Source: Seramator thermalis (GTDB lineage: Bacteria > Bacteroidota > Bacteroidia > Bacteroidales > Dysgonomonadaceae). Taken from it: DNA of 64,000 nucleotides. The translations under genes were made by a program, and so were the position numbers. The stretch is taken from the NCBI RefSeq assembly GCF_004138125.1, contig NZ_RXHS01000013.1, forward strand, positions 1-64,000, in the 5' to 3' direction. The notes under the pieces are model-generated. The model searched no databases, had not been told where the DNA came from, and worked only from the letters and a program-made list of their open reading frames with translations. Below, piece after piece: positions 56,314 to 64,000 of the stretch. Position 1 is the stretch's first letter, and the number at the start of each line of letters is the position of its first letter.

Positions 56314-57189
56314 ATGAAAACGGGAATCATTCAACAATCCAATACAGCAAATATTGAAGACAATATATCACGTTTGCAGTCGAAAATCCGCTTATTAGCC
56401 GATGAAGGGGCCGAGCTTGTGATATTGCAGGAACTTCACAACGGATTGTATTTCTGTCAAACAGAAGATGTTGCTGTTTTCGATCAAGCCGAAACAATTC
56501 CCGGACCGTCATCCGGAATTTTCGGAAAGCTCGCCCGAGAAACCGGATTGGTGATTGTACTTTCGCTTTTCGAAAAAAGAGCTGCGGGATTATATCACAA
56601 CACAGCTGTCGTCATCGAAAAAGATGGCAGCATTGCAGGGATATATCGCAAAATGCACATACCCGATGATCCTGCGTATTACGAAAAATTCTATTTTACA
56701 CCCGGGGATTTGGGATTCCATCCGATACAAACCTCAGTCGGCAAACTCGGCGTTTTGGTATGCTGGGATCAGTGGTATCCCGAAGCTGCTCGCCTGATGG
56801 CGTTGGCCGGTGCCGATGTTCTTATTTATCCTACTGCCATTGGGTGGGAATCGATGGATACAGAAGACGAAAAACAACGCCAACTGGATGCATGGATAAC
56901 CGTACAACGAGGTCATGCCGTGGCAAACGGTATCCCTGTGATAGCAGTCAATAGAACAGGATTTGAAGCTGACCCTTCGAAACAAACGAAGGGTATTACC
57001 TTTTGGGGCAATAGTTTTGCATGCGGACCACAAGGCGAAATACTCTATCAGGCACCTTTCGATCAGGAAATCACTCAAATTATCGATATCGATATCCGGC
57101 GGACCGAGAATGTCCGCCGCTGGTGGCCATTTATGCGTGATCGACGTATCGATGCCTACGACGAAATTACCAAACGCTTCAGAGACTAA
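56314..57189 (+). CDS. aguB: N-carbamoylputrescine amidase
   Basis: A nitrilase-superfamily hydrolase that converts N-carbamoylputrescine to putrescine, CO2 and ammonia. The Glu-Lys-Cys triad is in LQELHNG, YRKMHIPDD and VCWDQWYPEAAR. The ending NVRRWWPFMRDRRID is typical. The longer frame from 56233 overlaps aguA by 37 bases; the Met at 56314 starts MKTGIIQQSN, the usual family start, giving 291 residues. Confidence 0.94.
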   Translation: MKTGIIQQSNTANIEDNISRLQSKIRLLADEGAELVILQELHNGLYFCQTEDVAVFDQAETIPGPSSGIFGKLARETGLVIVLSLFEKRAAGLYHNTAVVIEKDGSIAGIYRKMHIPDDPAYYEKFYFTPGDLGFHPIQTSVGKLGVLVCWDQWYPEAARLMALAGADVLIYPTAIGWESMDTEDEKQRQLDAWITVQRGHAVANGIPVIAVNRTGFEADPSKQTKGITFWGNSFACGPQGEILYQAPFDQEITQIIDIDIRRTENVRRWWPFMRDRRIDAYDEITKRFRD

Positions 57190-57462
57190 TATAAACAAAT
57201 ACCTATATATTAGAAGCTTATAGTCCCGTAAAATTCCTAATACCGCACTTCTTACACTTGGCAATCCTCCAATATCATTTTTCTAAAAGTTAAAAATCTG
57301 CGTTACATCGTTTTTTTTGTAAAAAAAAAGTAACTTGCAATCATTTTAGCATAATATTTGTATTTCTACAATTTAAGAGATTAAGAATTGAGTAAAAAAC
57401 GTTAGTCTGTCATTTCACATGCGGAAACTAACAGAGTTTTTTGTCTCACAAAATTTTGGAAA

Positions 57463-59310
57463 ATGAATGCTCCCAATTTAGATTTAGTGGAAGAAACCAA
57501 AGTGGCTTTCGATGTGGAAGCCATCAACGAAATTATTGATAATATATATCATTATCTCAGTAAACATAAAGAATATCTGAATGGCCTGAACGTTTTTCCT
57601 GTACCCGACGGTGATACGGGATTAAACATGGTGCTTACAATGCAGGGAGCTATTGCTCATATACAGAAAAGCGAAGAAACTTATATTCATTCCGGTGAAT
57701 ATCTTGAAGACTTTGCAGAACAAATGCTTCTCAATAGCCGAGGGTGTTCGGGGGTGATTCTTTCGTTGTTTACACAAGGATTTACACAAATAACGGCTAA
57801 CAACGATTTTTCTAAAGAGAACATCTATCGGGCAATCGAAAACGGATATCAAAATGCTTATAACGGTACGGAAAATCCCCGGGAAGGCACGATGTTGACA
57901 TTGATGAGAGCTTTGAAGGAAAAGTATGCCGAACTGATGCCTCTGTATGATAATCCGTTAACCATTATCCAGCAATCTATCCCTTATTTGAAAGAAGTGC
58001 TGAATCAGACTCCCGAAATGCTCCCCGTACTCAAACAAGCAGGAGTAGTTGATTCGGGTGGTGCCGGTTTTGTTGTATTGCTGGAAGGGATTAACAAAGA
58101 ATTGAGTCAATATGTTGATAATGGCATTCCGTTGCATAACCTATTGAAAACAGCCCATGCCATTCAAAAATTGCTCAAGAAACGTCTGAAAAAAGCGCAT
58201 AAAGATCAAACAGCCTTATCAATTCTGAATTTGGATTTTTCACGAATTCGGAATAGCAGACTCGCTGAAGCATTTCAAAATGCAAAGGTTGCTCTAAGCA
58301 ATTTTCATCTCAATCACAACGGCAACGGAAAAACAATAAGTAGAGAAAAAATAATCGGAGATCTTCAGGAGATTGACAATTCATGGAATCCCGAAATAAA
58401 GGACAAATTCTGTACCGAATTTGTTCTCGAAACTGATCAAATAAAGAATAAAGATAAATTAAAAGAAAAAATCGGACATTATGGCGACAGCCTGATCATT
58501 GTCAACAGCAACAACAAATACAAAGTTCACATCCACACCAACAAGCCAAATGATGTTTTCGAAGAGGTGTCACGCTACGGAACACTACTTTTTACAAAAG
58601 TGGACGATATGAAAAAGCAGCATAAAAACTTTCTAAGCGACGATGTTGTGGATTACGAAAGAGATAAAAGCATCTTTTGTATTGTATCCGGTAAAGGATT
58701 TGCCGATATTCTGAAAAATTTGGGGGCCGACGATATACTTTGTTACGGCAAAAACAAACCATCTGTAAATCAATTAGTAAAAGGGCTCAATAATTTAAAG
58801 GCGAAAAACGTAATTGCAGCTTCTGACGACAGTGATATCCTGATGGCATTAAAATATGCCGCTTCGCTTTGCAAGGCAAATGTACATATCGTAGAATCTG
58901 ATAACCCGATTTCGCTTATCAGCATTATGATGAGTATTTCGAAGGATTATGATATTCAGACTACCTTCGAAACAGCGATGAACAATCTCGAAAACATTCG
59001 ATTTTGCGGTATCGCTCAATCATCACGTGATGTACTTGCCGAAGACGGAACACAGGTGCACAAAGGCGATTTTTTTGCCGTTTACAAAAAGAAAATTGTG
59101 CTGTCGAATCCGAGTAAAAATCAACTTTTGACAAATGTCATCGAAAAAATTGTTTCCAATAATAATAATTTGGTAACTCTATACAAAGGTGCAAACATCA
59201 AGAACGACGAACAGTTGATAAAACTATTGAAGGATAAATTTCCGTCACTTGATTTTGAAGAATATTACGGAGGACAACTCAATTACTTGTACTACATAAC
59301 TTTTGAATAA
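57463..59310 (+). CDS. Fatty-acid kinase FakA-like protein (DAK2 domain)
   Basis: The ATP-binding kinase subunit that phosphorylates fatty acids bound by FakB partners. Residues about 20-215 form the DAK2 nucleotide domain with the key loop FPVPDGDTGLNM; the rest includes a middle domain (about 315-420) and C-terminal DegV-like lobe as in FakA of Staphylococcus. Length 615 is slightly above the usual 550. It is followed 3 bases later by a FakB-like gene and then plsY, which together strongly support this role. Confidence 0.88.
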   Translation: MNAPNLDLVEETKVAFDVEAINEIIDNIYHYLSKHKEYLNGLNVFPVPDGDTGLNMVLTMQGAIAHIQKSEETYIHSGEYLEDFAEQMLLNSRGCSGVILSLFTQGFTQITANNDFSKENIYRAIENGYQNAYNGTENPREGTMLTLMRALKEKYAELMPLYDNPLTIIQQSIPYLKEVLNQTPEMLPVLKQAGVVDSGGAGFVVLLEGINKELSQYVDNGIPLHNLLKTAHAIQKLLKKRLKKAHKDQTALSILNLDFSRIRNSRLAEAFQNAKVALSNFHLNHNGNGKTISREKIIGDLQEIDNSWNPEIKDKFCTEFVLETDQIKNKDKLKEKIGHYGDSLIIVNSNNKYKVHIHTNKPNDVFEEVSRYGTLLFTKVDDMKKQHKNFLSDDVVDYERDKSIFCIVSGKGFADILKNLGADDILCYGKNKPSVNQLVKGLNNLKAKNVIAASDDSDILMALKYAASLCKANVHIVESDNPISLISIMMSISKDYDIQTTFETAMNNLENIRFCGIAQSSRDVLAEDGTQVHKGDFFAVYKKKIVLSNPSKNQLLTNVIEKIVSNNNNLVTLYKGANIKNDEQLIKLLKDKFPSLDFEEYYGGQLNYLYYITFE

Positions 59311-59313
59311 AAC

Positions 59314-60207
59314 GTGAATAAAATGAGCAGGAAAATTTTTATCATTGTAGGCGACAATTTAGGTTTGTCGAGACAACAAATCAACTACGATGCCCTCGAA
59401 ATTGTGAAATTTCCCGTTTTTGTAGGCGAAACCGAATATCGCCAAAGCGAAGAATACTCCGCAAGTTGGTTGATATCGAAATATGAAAACGAGAAAGTTG
59501 TTGCAAAATCATCCACACTGATTCATAACGAAATAGCAGAAATTGTTGAAAGGAATAGGGCAAATTACGATCTGTTTATTCATGTTGTAATGAGCAGCGG
59601 ATTGTCTGCAGCCTCATTCAGAGTTGCCGAGAATGTGAAAAAGCAATTCGAAAATATTGTTCCCATAATCAATGTAGATACAAAACAAGCAATCAATGGT
59701 GTGGGTAATATTGTACTGGGAATCATCGATTTAATCAAGACACAACCCGATCTGAGTATCGAAGAGCTTGAAAAAGCTTGCCAACAAATTGTGGAAAACA
59801 CTTTCAGCTGGTTTGTATTTTCAGATCTCGAATATCTTTATCGCGGTGGTCGTATTGGCAAAGCTCAATCACTGATGGGCAGCGTGCTTCACATCATCCC
59901 ATTGTTGGGGTTAATGGGCGACGAAAAAGAAGGTATCGTACTTGCTCAAGGCAAAGCCAGAACTTTCAGGCAGATTAACGACATGATAATCAATCAGATT
60001 AAAGCCAAAATGCAGGAAAAATCGGTTACGACTATCAAACGGGCCATTACTCTGCAAGGATATGGAGATAAAAACAAAGAAGCCATTGCCGAATTTATGG
60101 AAAAAATAAAAACCCTTCCCTGCAGCGAAATCATTCATGGCGAAGGAGGTTTGGTGGATGCCGTTTATTGCGGGCCGGGCGCTTATGGAATATCCATTCT
60201 TTTGTAA
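59314..60207 (+). CDS. Fatty-acid-binding FakB-like protein (DegV family)
   Basis: A 297-residue DegV-family protein, the lipid-binding partner presenting a fatty acid to FakA. Landmarks are the SSGLSAASFRVA loop, the FSDLEYLYRGGRIGKAQSLMG segment and the GPGAYGISIL end. It begins at the Met of MNKMSRKIFI or the later Met (MSRKIFI, 59323). It lies between fakA-like and plsY genes in one transcript. Confidence 0.88.
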   Translation: MNKMSRKIFIIVGDNLGLSRQQINYDALEIVKFPVFVGETEYRQSEEYSASWLISKYENEKVVAKSSTLIHNEIAEIVERNRANYDLFIHVVMSSGLSAASFRVAENVKKQFENIVPIINVDTKQAINGVGNIVLGIIDLIKTQPDLSIEELEKACQQIVENTFSWFVFSDLEYLYRGGRIGKAQSLMGSVLHIIPLLGLMGDEKEGIVLAQGKARTFRQINDMIINQIKAKMQEKSVTTIKRAITLQGYGDKNKEAIAEFMEKIKTLPCSEIIHGEGGLVDAVYCGPGAYGISILL

Positions 60208-60225
60208 TACGGTAAAAACTCAAAA

Positions 60226-60843
60226 ATGAACTCATTCATTTTATACATTGAGTGCCTGATTTCGGGATACTTGATCGGATCGATCTTATTTGCTTCTTTG
60301 ATTACGAAATTGGCTACGAATCAAAATATTCGTGAATTGGGAAATGGGAATCCGGGGGCTTATAATGTGTTTCGAAATGTCAACAAATTTTTGGGCATCC
60401 TCTCCGGACTGCTCGATGTTTCGAAATCTTTTGTTCCAATGCTGATTGCAAGCCGTTTTTTGCAAACTACAGACACTATAGCACTCGGATGTATCGGCAT
60501 TGGATCCGTTATCGGGCATGGTTATCCCCTCTATTATCGGTTCAAAGGTGGACGAGCAGCATCCACACTTTTAGGAATGTATCTGTTTTTTATACCGATT
60601 GAATTGTTGATCGCTCTCATTATCGATGCACTCATAGTTTTAGGCATTATCAAAAAGCAATATGGCATTTGGGGACCTTCCATTTTGATCGCATTGAGCG
60701 GAATCCTTTGTCTTTTTTTCCCGCACGAAACAAACATTAAGGTAATTGTGTGGATTGGAGCACTCGTCACGTTATATTTCAATCGGGATAAGCTTTTCGG
60801 CAAAAAGGAAAACCCTCAACCCGAAGTTTCAAAAACTGCTTGA
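60226..60843 (+). CDS. plsY: Acyl-phosphate:glycerol-3-phosphate acyltransferase
   Basis: Inner-membrane enzyme that uses acyl phosphate to make lysophosphatidate, the first step of phospholipid synthesis. Five or so membrane helices; motifs SGYLIGSILFAS, GNGNPGAYNVFRNV, IGHGYPLYYRFKGGRAAST. A basic tail (KLFGKKENPQPEVSKTA) ends it. Length 205 is normal. Being directly behind fakA/fakB-like genes, it can take their acyl-phosphate product. A strong terminator follows. Confidence 0.94.
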   Translation: MNSFILYIECLISGYLIGSILFASLITKLATNQNIRELGNGNPGAYNVFRNVNKFLGILSGLLDVSKSFVPMLIASRFLQTTDTIALGCIGIGSVIGHGYPLYYRFKGGRAASTLLGMYLFFIPIELLIALIIDALIVLGIIKKQYGIWGPSILIALSGILCLFFPHETNIKVIVWIGALVTLYFNRDKLFGKKENPQPEVSKTA

Positions 60844-60889
60844 ATTTGAAGATTTTCCGACAATGTGAAATACAAAACGATCATCAAAC

Positions 60890-60927
60890 AAAACGGCTTT
60901 AAGAATTTGATTCTCAAAGCCGTTTTT
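60890..60927. terminator. Bidirectional terminator between plsY and icd
   Basis: A stem of 11 bp plus 4 bp with one mismatch (arms 60890-60905 and 60911-60926) has a loop of five bases. It is flanked by A and T runs and can end both the plsY (plus) and icd (minus) transcripts. It lies 29 bases beyond the icd stop. Confidence 0.88.
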
Positions 60928-60956
60928 AGTTTTTGTATCCGATTGCATAAACGCGA

Positions 60957-62183
60957 TCAAATACTCAATTTTTTGTCGAGATTTTGTTTCAAGACAGTCA
61001 AAAAATCCTTAGTATTGAGGTATTTATCGGGAGTTGCGTTTTTACCATACACGAGCAGGGCGAGATCTTTAGTCATTTGCCCGCTTTCTACGGTTTCCAC
61101 ACAGACATGTTCAAGTTTTTGGCAAAAGTCTATCAGTGGCTGATTGTCATCGAGTTTGCCACGATGCATCAAGCCCTGCGTCCATGCAAAAATAGAAGCA
61201 ATCGGGTTTGTTGATGTTTCTTTTCCTTGCTGATGTTGACGATAATGGCGCGTAACTGTTCCATGGGCAGCCTCCGCTTCCACCGTTTTGCCATCAGGCG
61301 TAACCAATACGGACGACATCATGCCGAGCGAACCAAATCCTTGGGCCACTGTATCAGACTGAACATCGCCATCGTAATTTTTGCATGCCCAAACAAATCC
61401 TCCGTGCCATTTCATGGCCGATGCTACCATATCGTCGATCAAACGGTGTTCGTAGGTTATTCCTGCTTTTTGAAATTCGCTTTTGAACTCATTCTCATAA
61501 ACCTCAGCAAAAATGTCCTTGAAACGACCGTCGTAAGCTTTCAAAATCGTATTCTTGGTGGAAAGATATAGCGGATATTTTTTCGATAAAGCCATCTGAA
61601 ACGACGAACGAGCAAAACCATAAATAGACTCGTCCGTATTGTACATCGTCAGGGCAACACCGTCACCTTCGAAGTTGTAAACATCCCACGATTGGGTTTC
61701 TCCGGTATCGGAGGTAAAAGTCATCCGCAGCGTACCCTTACCTTTAATGATTTTGTCAGTAGCACGATACTGATCGCCAAAAGCATGACGTCCGATAATA
61801 ATCGGTTCGGTCCAACCCTGTACATAACGCGGAATGTTGCGACAAATGATCGGCTCTCGAAAAACAGTCCCTCCCACTATATTACGAATGGTTCCATTAG
61901 GCGATTTCCACATTTGTTTCAAGCCAAATTCTTTCACCCTTGCTTCATCGGGAGTGATTGTAGCACACTTGATACCTACATTATATCGTTTAATGGCTTC
62001 GGCTGCTTCCACGGTAACCTGATCGTCGGTGGCATCGCGATTTTCGATACTCAAATCATAATATTTGATATCGAGATCGAGATATGGCAAGATCAATTGT
62101 TGTTTGATAAATGCCCAAATGATGCGCGTCATTTCATCGCCATCAAGTTCTACAACAGGGTTCTTTACTTTAATTTTATCCAT
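60957..62183 (-). CDS. icd: NADP-type isocitrate dehydrogenase, eukaryote-like class
   Basis: Converts isocitrate to 2-oxoglutarate in the TCA cycle. The sequence is of the class II/homodimeric type shared with mitochondria and cytosol of eukaryotes: [12 protein letters not shown] start, [29 protein letters not shown], the RDATDDQVT block and [18 protein letters not shown]. Length 408 fits. It is last in a three-gene run on the minus strand with citrate synthase and a second, different ICDH. Confidence 0.95.
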   Translation of the reverse strand: MDKIKVKNPVVELDGDEMTRIIWAFIKQQLILPYLDLDIKYYDLSIENRDATDDQVTVEAAEAIKRYNVGIKCATITPDEARVKEFGLKQMWKSPNGTIRNIVGGTVFREPIICRNIPRYVQGWTEPIIIGRHAFGDQYRATDKIIKGKGTLRMTFTSDTGETQSWDVYNFEGDGVALTMYNTDESIYGFARSSFQMALSKKYPLYLSTKNTILKAYDGRFKDIFAEVYENEFKSEFQKAGITYEHRLIDDMVASAMKWHGGFVWACKNYDGDVQSDTVAQGFGSLGMMSSVLVTPDGKTVEAEAAHGTVTRHYRQHQQGKETSTNPIASIFAWTQGLMHRGKLDDNQPLIDFCQKLEHVCVETVESGQMTKDLALLVYGKNATPDKYLNTKDFLTVLKQNLDKKLSI

Positions 62184-62214
62184 GCAAATGATTTTTTCGG
62201 TGACAATTCCTATT

Positions 62215-63570
62215 CTAACGATTACTCATCGGTATATAATCTTGTTTTTCTCGCACATTCCTGTATGCAGGGCGGATGATGCGTTTGCTGCTGAAATTCA
62301 TCTCTTCGATGCGATGAGCCGACCATCCAACGATGCGTGCCATTGCGAACAAAGGAGTGAACACTTCGGGAGGCAGCCCCAATGCATCATAAACAAATCC
62401 TGAATAGAAATCGACATTGATACAAGTGCGAGATTTGGCTCCTTGCTTCTTATAATCGAGAAATACTTCTACGCTGCGATCGGCAATAATTTCCATAAAC
62501 TCGAATTCTTCTTCTCTGCCTTTTTCTTTGGCCAATTCTCGAGCCATCTCTTTGAGTAAAAGAGCACGCGGATCGCTGATTGTATAAACGGCATGCCCTA
62601 TCCCGTAGATCAAGCCGGAACGATCGAAGGCTTGTTTATTGAGAAGTTTGAGGAGATAATTGTCTATCTGACCGACATCTTTCCACTCGCTAATATTTTT
62701 CTTCATGTCATTGAGCATACCTCGAACCATTATATTAGCTCCACCGTGAAGAGGGCCTTTCAGTGAACCGATACCGGCTGCAATAGCCGAATAAGTATCC
62801 GTTTCGGTGGAACTCGTGACCCGCACCGAAAAAGTAGAGTTATTGCCTCCGCCATGTTCGGCATGAAGCATCAACGCCAAATCTAAGATTTTTACATCTA
62901 ATTCGGAATAGGCATCGCGTCCATTCATCATGAAAAGGAAATTTTCAGCAATCGAACGATCTTCGTAAGGATGTCGTATATGCATGGACCGCCCCAATTG
63001 GTCATGGCGCAAAACCTGGTAAGCATAAGCGATGATGGTGGGAAACTTGGCAATGAGATTGATCGATTGCCGTATAAGATTGTCGGGTGAAATATCGTCG
63101 GGATTCTCGTCATACGTATAAAGTTCCAAGACGCTTCGTGCAAGAATATTCATAATGTTTTTGCCGGTTAGGCTCAGAATGCTCATCGTTGTTCTGTGAT
63201 TTAAGGGCATCGTATGCCACAAAACTTCGGAAAAAGCATTCAACTCTTCTTTATTCGGAAGTTTGCCTGCGAGAAGCAAAAAGGCAGTTTCTTCAAAGCC
63301 TAAACGATTTTCTTTCTGCACACCGTGCACCAAGTCTTCGACATCCATTCCACGATAATAAAGTTTACCCGGAATCGGTTTAAGAGTCCCATCTTCCTGA
63401 CGTTCGTATCCAACTACATCCCCCACGCGTGTAAGTCCGGCCAATACACCGGAATGATCTTCGTTGCGAAGTCCACGTTTTACACCCATTTTCACAAAAA
63501 GATCTTTGTCGATATTGCTCGTTTCGACAATTCTATCTGACAAAAGTTTAATCAATTCATTGTTATCCAT
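62215..63570 (-). CDS. gltA: Citrate synthase
   Basis: Condenses acetyl-CoA and oxaloacetate to citrate. Active-site blocks are present: [24 protein letters not shown] (His), [14 protein letters not shown] and [17 protein letters not shown] (Asp). Length 451 is longer than E. coli GltA (about 427), with an N-terminal extension of about 40 residues; this is normal for the type seen in Bacteroidales. It lies 31 bases before icd and 86 bases behind the second ICDH. Confidence 0.96.
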   Translation of the reverse strand: MDNNELIKLLSDRIVETSNIDKDLFVKMGVKRGLRNEDHSGVLAGLTRVGDVVGYERQEDGTLKPIPGKLYYRGMDVEDLVHGVQKENRLGFEETAFLLLAGKLPNKEELNAFSEVLWHTMPLNHRTTMSILSLTGKNIMNILARSVLELYTYDENPDDISPDNLIRQSINLIAKFPTIIAYAYQVLRHDQLGRSMHIRHPYEDRSIAENFLFMMNGRDAYSELDVKILDLALMLHAEHGGGNNSTFSVRVTSSTETDTYSAIAAGIGSLKGPLHGGANIMVRGMLNDMKKNISEWKDVGQIDNYLLKLLNKQAFDRSGLIYGIGHAVYTISDPRALLLKEMARELAKEKGREEEFEFMEIIADRSVEVFLDYKKQGAKSRTCINVDFYSGFVYDALGLPPEVFTPLFAMARIVGWSAHRIEEMNFSSKRIIRPAYRNVREKQDYIPMSNR

Positions 63571-63656
63571 ATACTATAATTTTTATCAATTGTTTCATAC
63601 GATAGGGACTTGCAAAGCTATGTGCCCACTTCAAGTTGTCCTACTTGATTGTTATT

Positions 63657-64000
63657 CTATAAATTTTCAATTATTTTCTCAGAAAATTCGCTGGTGGACA
63701 ATACTGTGCCATTTTTCATAAATTTGGAAAGATCGAAAGTTGCAAAACCGTTCGAAAACAAATACTCCATCGACTTGGTAATCAATCTTCCCGCTTCATC
63801 CCATCCCAAATATTCAAGCATCATAGCACCGGAGAGCAACATGGAGGATGGATTTGCAAGGTTTTTCCCTGCTATATCGGGAGCAGTGCCATGCGTCGCC
63901 TCAAAAATGGCATGACCGGTCAAATAGTTAATGTTTGCACCGGGTGCTATCCCAATCCCTCCAACCATAGCAGCCATCTGATCCGATATATAATCACCAT
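63657..64000 (-). CDS. Isocitrate dehydrogenase, E. coli-type (C-terminal part)
   Basis: The last 114 or so codons of an isocitrate dehydrogenase related to E. coli Icd: GDYISDQMAAMVGGIGIAPG, EATHGTAPDIAGKNLANPSS, MLLSGAMMLEYLGWDEAGRLI, then SEFSEKIIENL. The gene is open at the window edge and continues to the right. It belongs to a different ICDH class from the gene at 60957-62183, and precedes citrate synthase by 86 bases in the same direction. Confidence 0.93.
   Translation of the reverse strand, partial: GDYISDQMAAMVGGIGIAPGANINYLTGHAIFEATHGTAPDIAGKNLANPSSMLLSGAMMLEYLGWDEAGRLITKSMEYLFSNGFATFDLSKFMKNGTVLSTSEFSEKIIENL

Overview
The window comes from a bacterium of the phylum Bacteroidetes, order Bacteroidales. 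The 16S 5' end, the hybrid two-component sensor/AraC regulator, the many TonB-dependent receptors, the SusD-like remnant, the fused lpxC-fabZ gene and the repeated TAnnTTTG promoter boxes (the Bacteroidetes -7 element, with TTTG about 20 bases upstream) all point there. A Dysgonomonadaceae or Porphyromonadaceae relative is a guess. Base composition looks about 40% G+C by eye. Most genes lack a Shine-Dalgarno sequence, as is usual in the phylum.

Layout. 0-1 kb: 16S rRNA 5' end (minus strand) with two tandem rRNA promoters. 1-5 kb: dipeptidyl-peptidase III lipoprotein, folC and a small lipoprotein. 5-14 kb: an arabinan-utilisation cluster, in which a hybrid sensor diverges from three secreted enzymes (GH43, GH51, GH43). 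14-17 kb: tyrS, tRNA-Gln and a GntP-type permease. 17-23 kb: an Oar-like TonB receptor and groES-groEL. 23-30 kb: secreted phosphoesterase and esterase genes, a GNAT protein, a DUF4126 membrane protein, a PHP phosphoesterase, a decayed SusD fragment and trmD. 30-35 kb: a second TonB receptor, a two-gene LysO exporter and a nucleotide-sugar-epimerase-like gene. 35.3-37.3 kb: a gene-free spacer full of small hairpins and degenerate repeats.

37.3-46.8 kb is the most interesting part, a molybdenum/tungsten locus. It holds a three-subunit molybdopterin oxidoreductase (NrfD-like, PsrA-like, PsrB-like), a stand-alone ModE-type DNA-binding protein, a TonB-dependent receptor preceded by a ModE-like palindrome, a protein that joins two membrane domains to a THEP1-type NTPase, and mobA and mobB-like genes. 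No ModABC transporter is present in the window. I infer that the receptor and the membrane-NTPase fusion form an oxyanion (or cofactor-precursor) import route.

47-48.2 kb: proline dehydrogenase. 48.2-51.65 kb: a small, decaying integrative element next to tRNA-Pro(GGG), with a LexA-like repressor, putative operators, two unknown genes, a tyrosine-recombinase fragment and a frameshifted integrase. 51.9-57.2 kb: lipid A genes lpxD, lpxC/fabZ and lpxA, then agmatine deiminase and N-carbamoylputrescine amidase. 57.5-60.8 kb: fakA-like, fakB-like and plsY genes, a complete route from fatty acid to acyl phosphate to lysophosphatidate. 60.9-64 kb: two different isocitrate dehydrogenases flanking citrate synthase; the upstream one runs off the window edge.

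All functional calls rest on motif recognition from the translated sequence; no database search was run.
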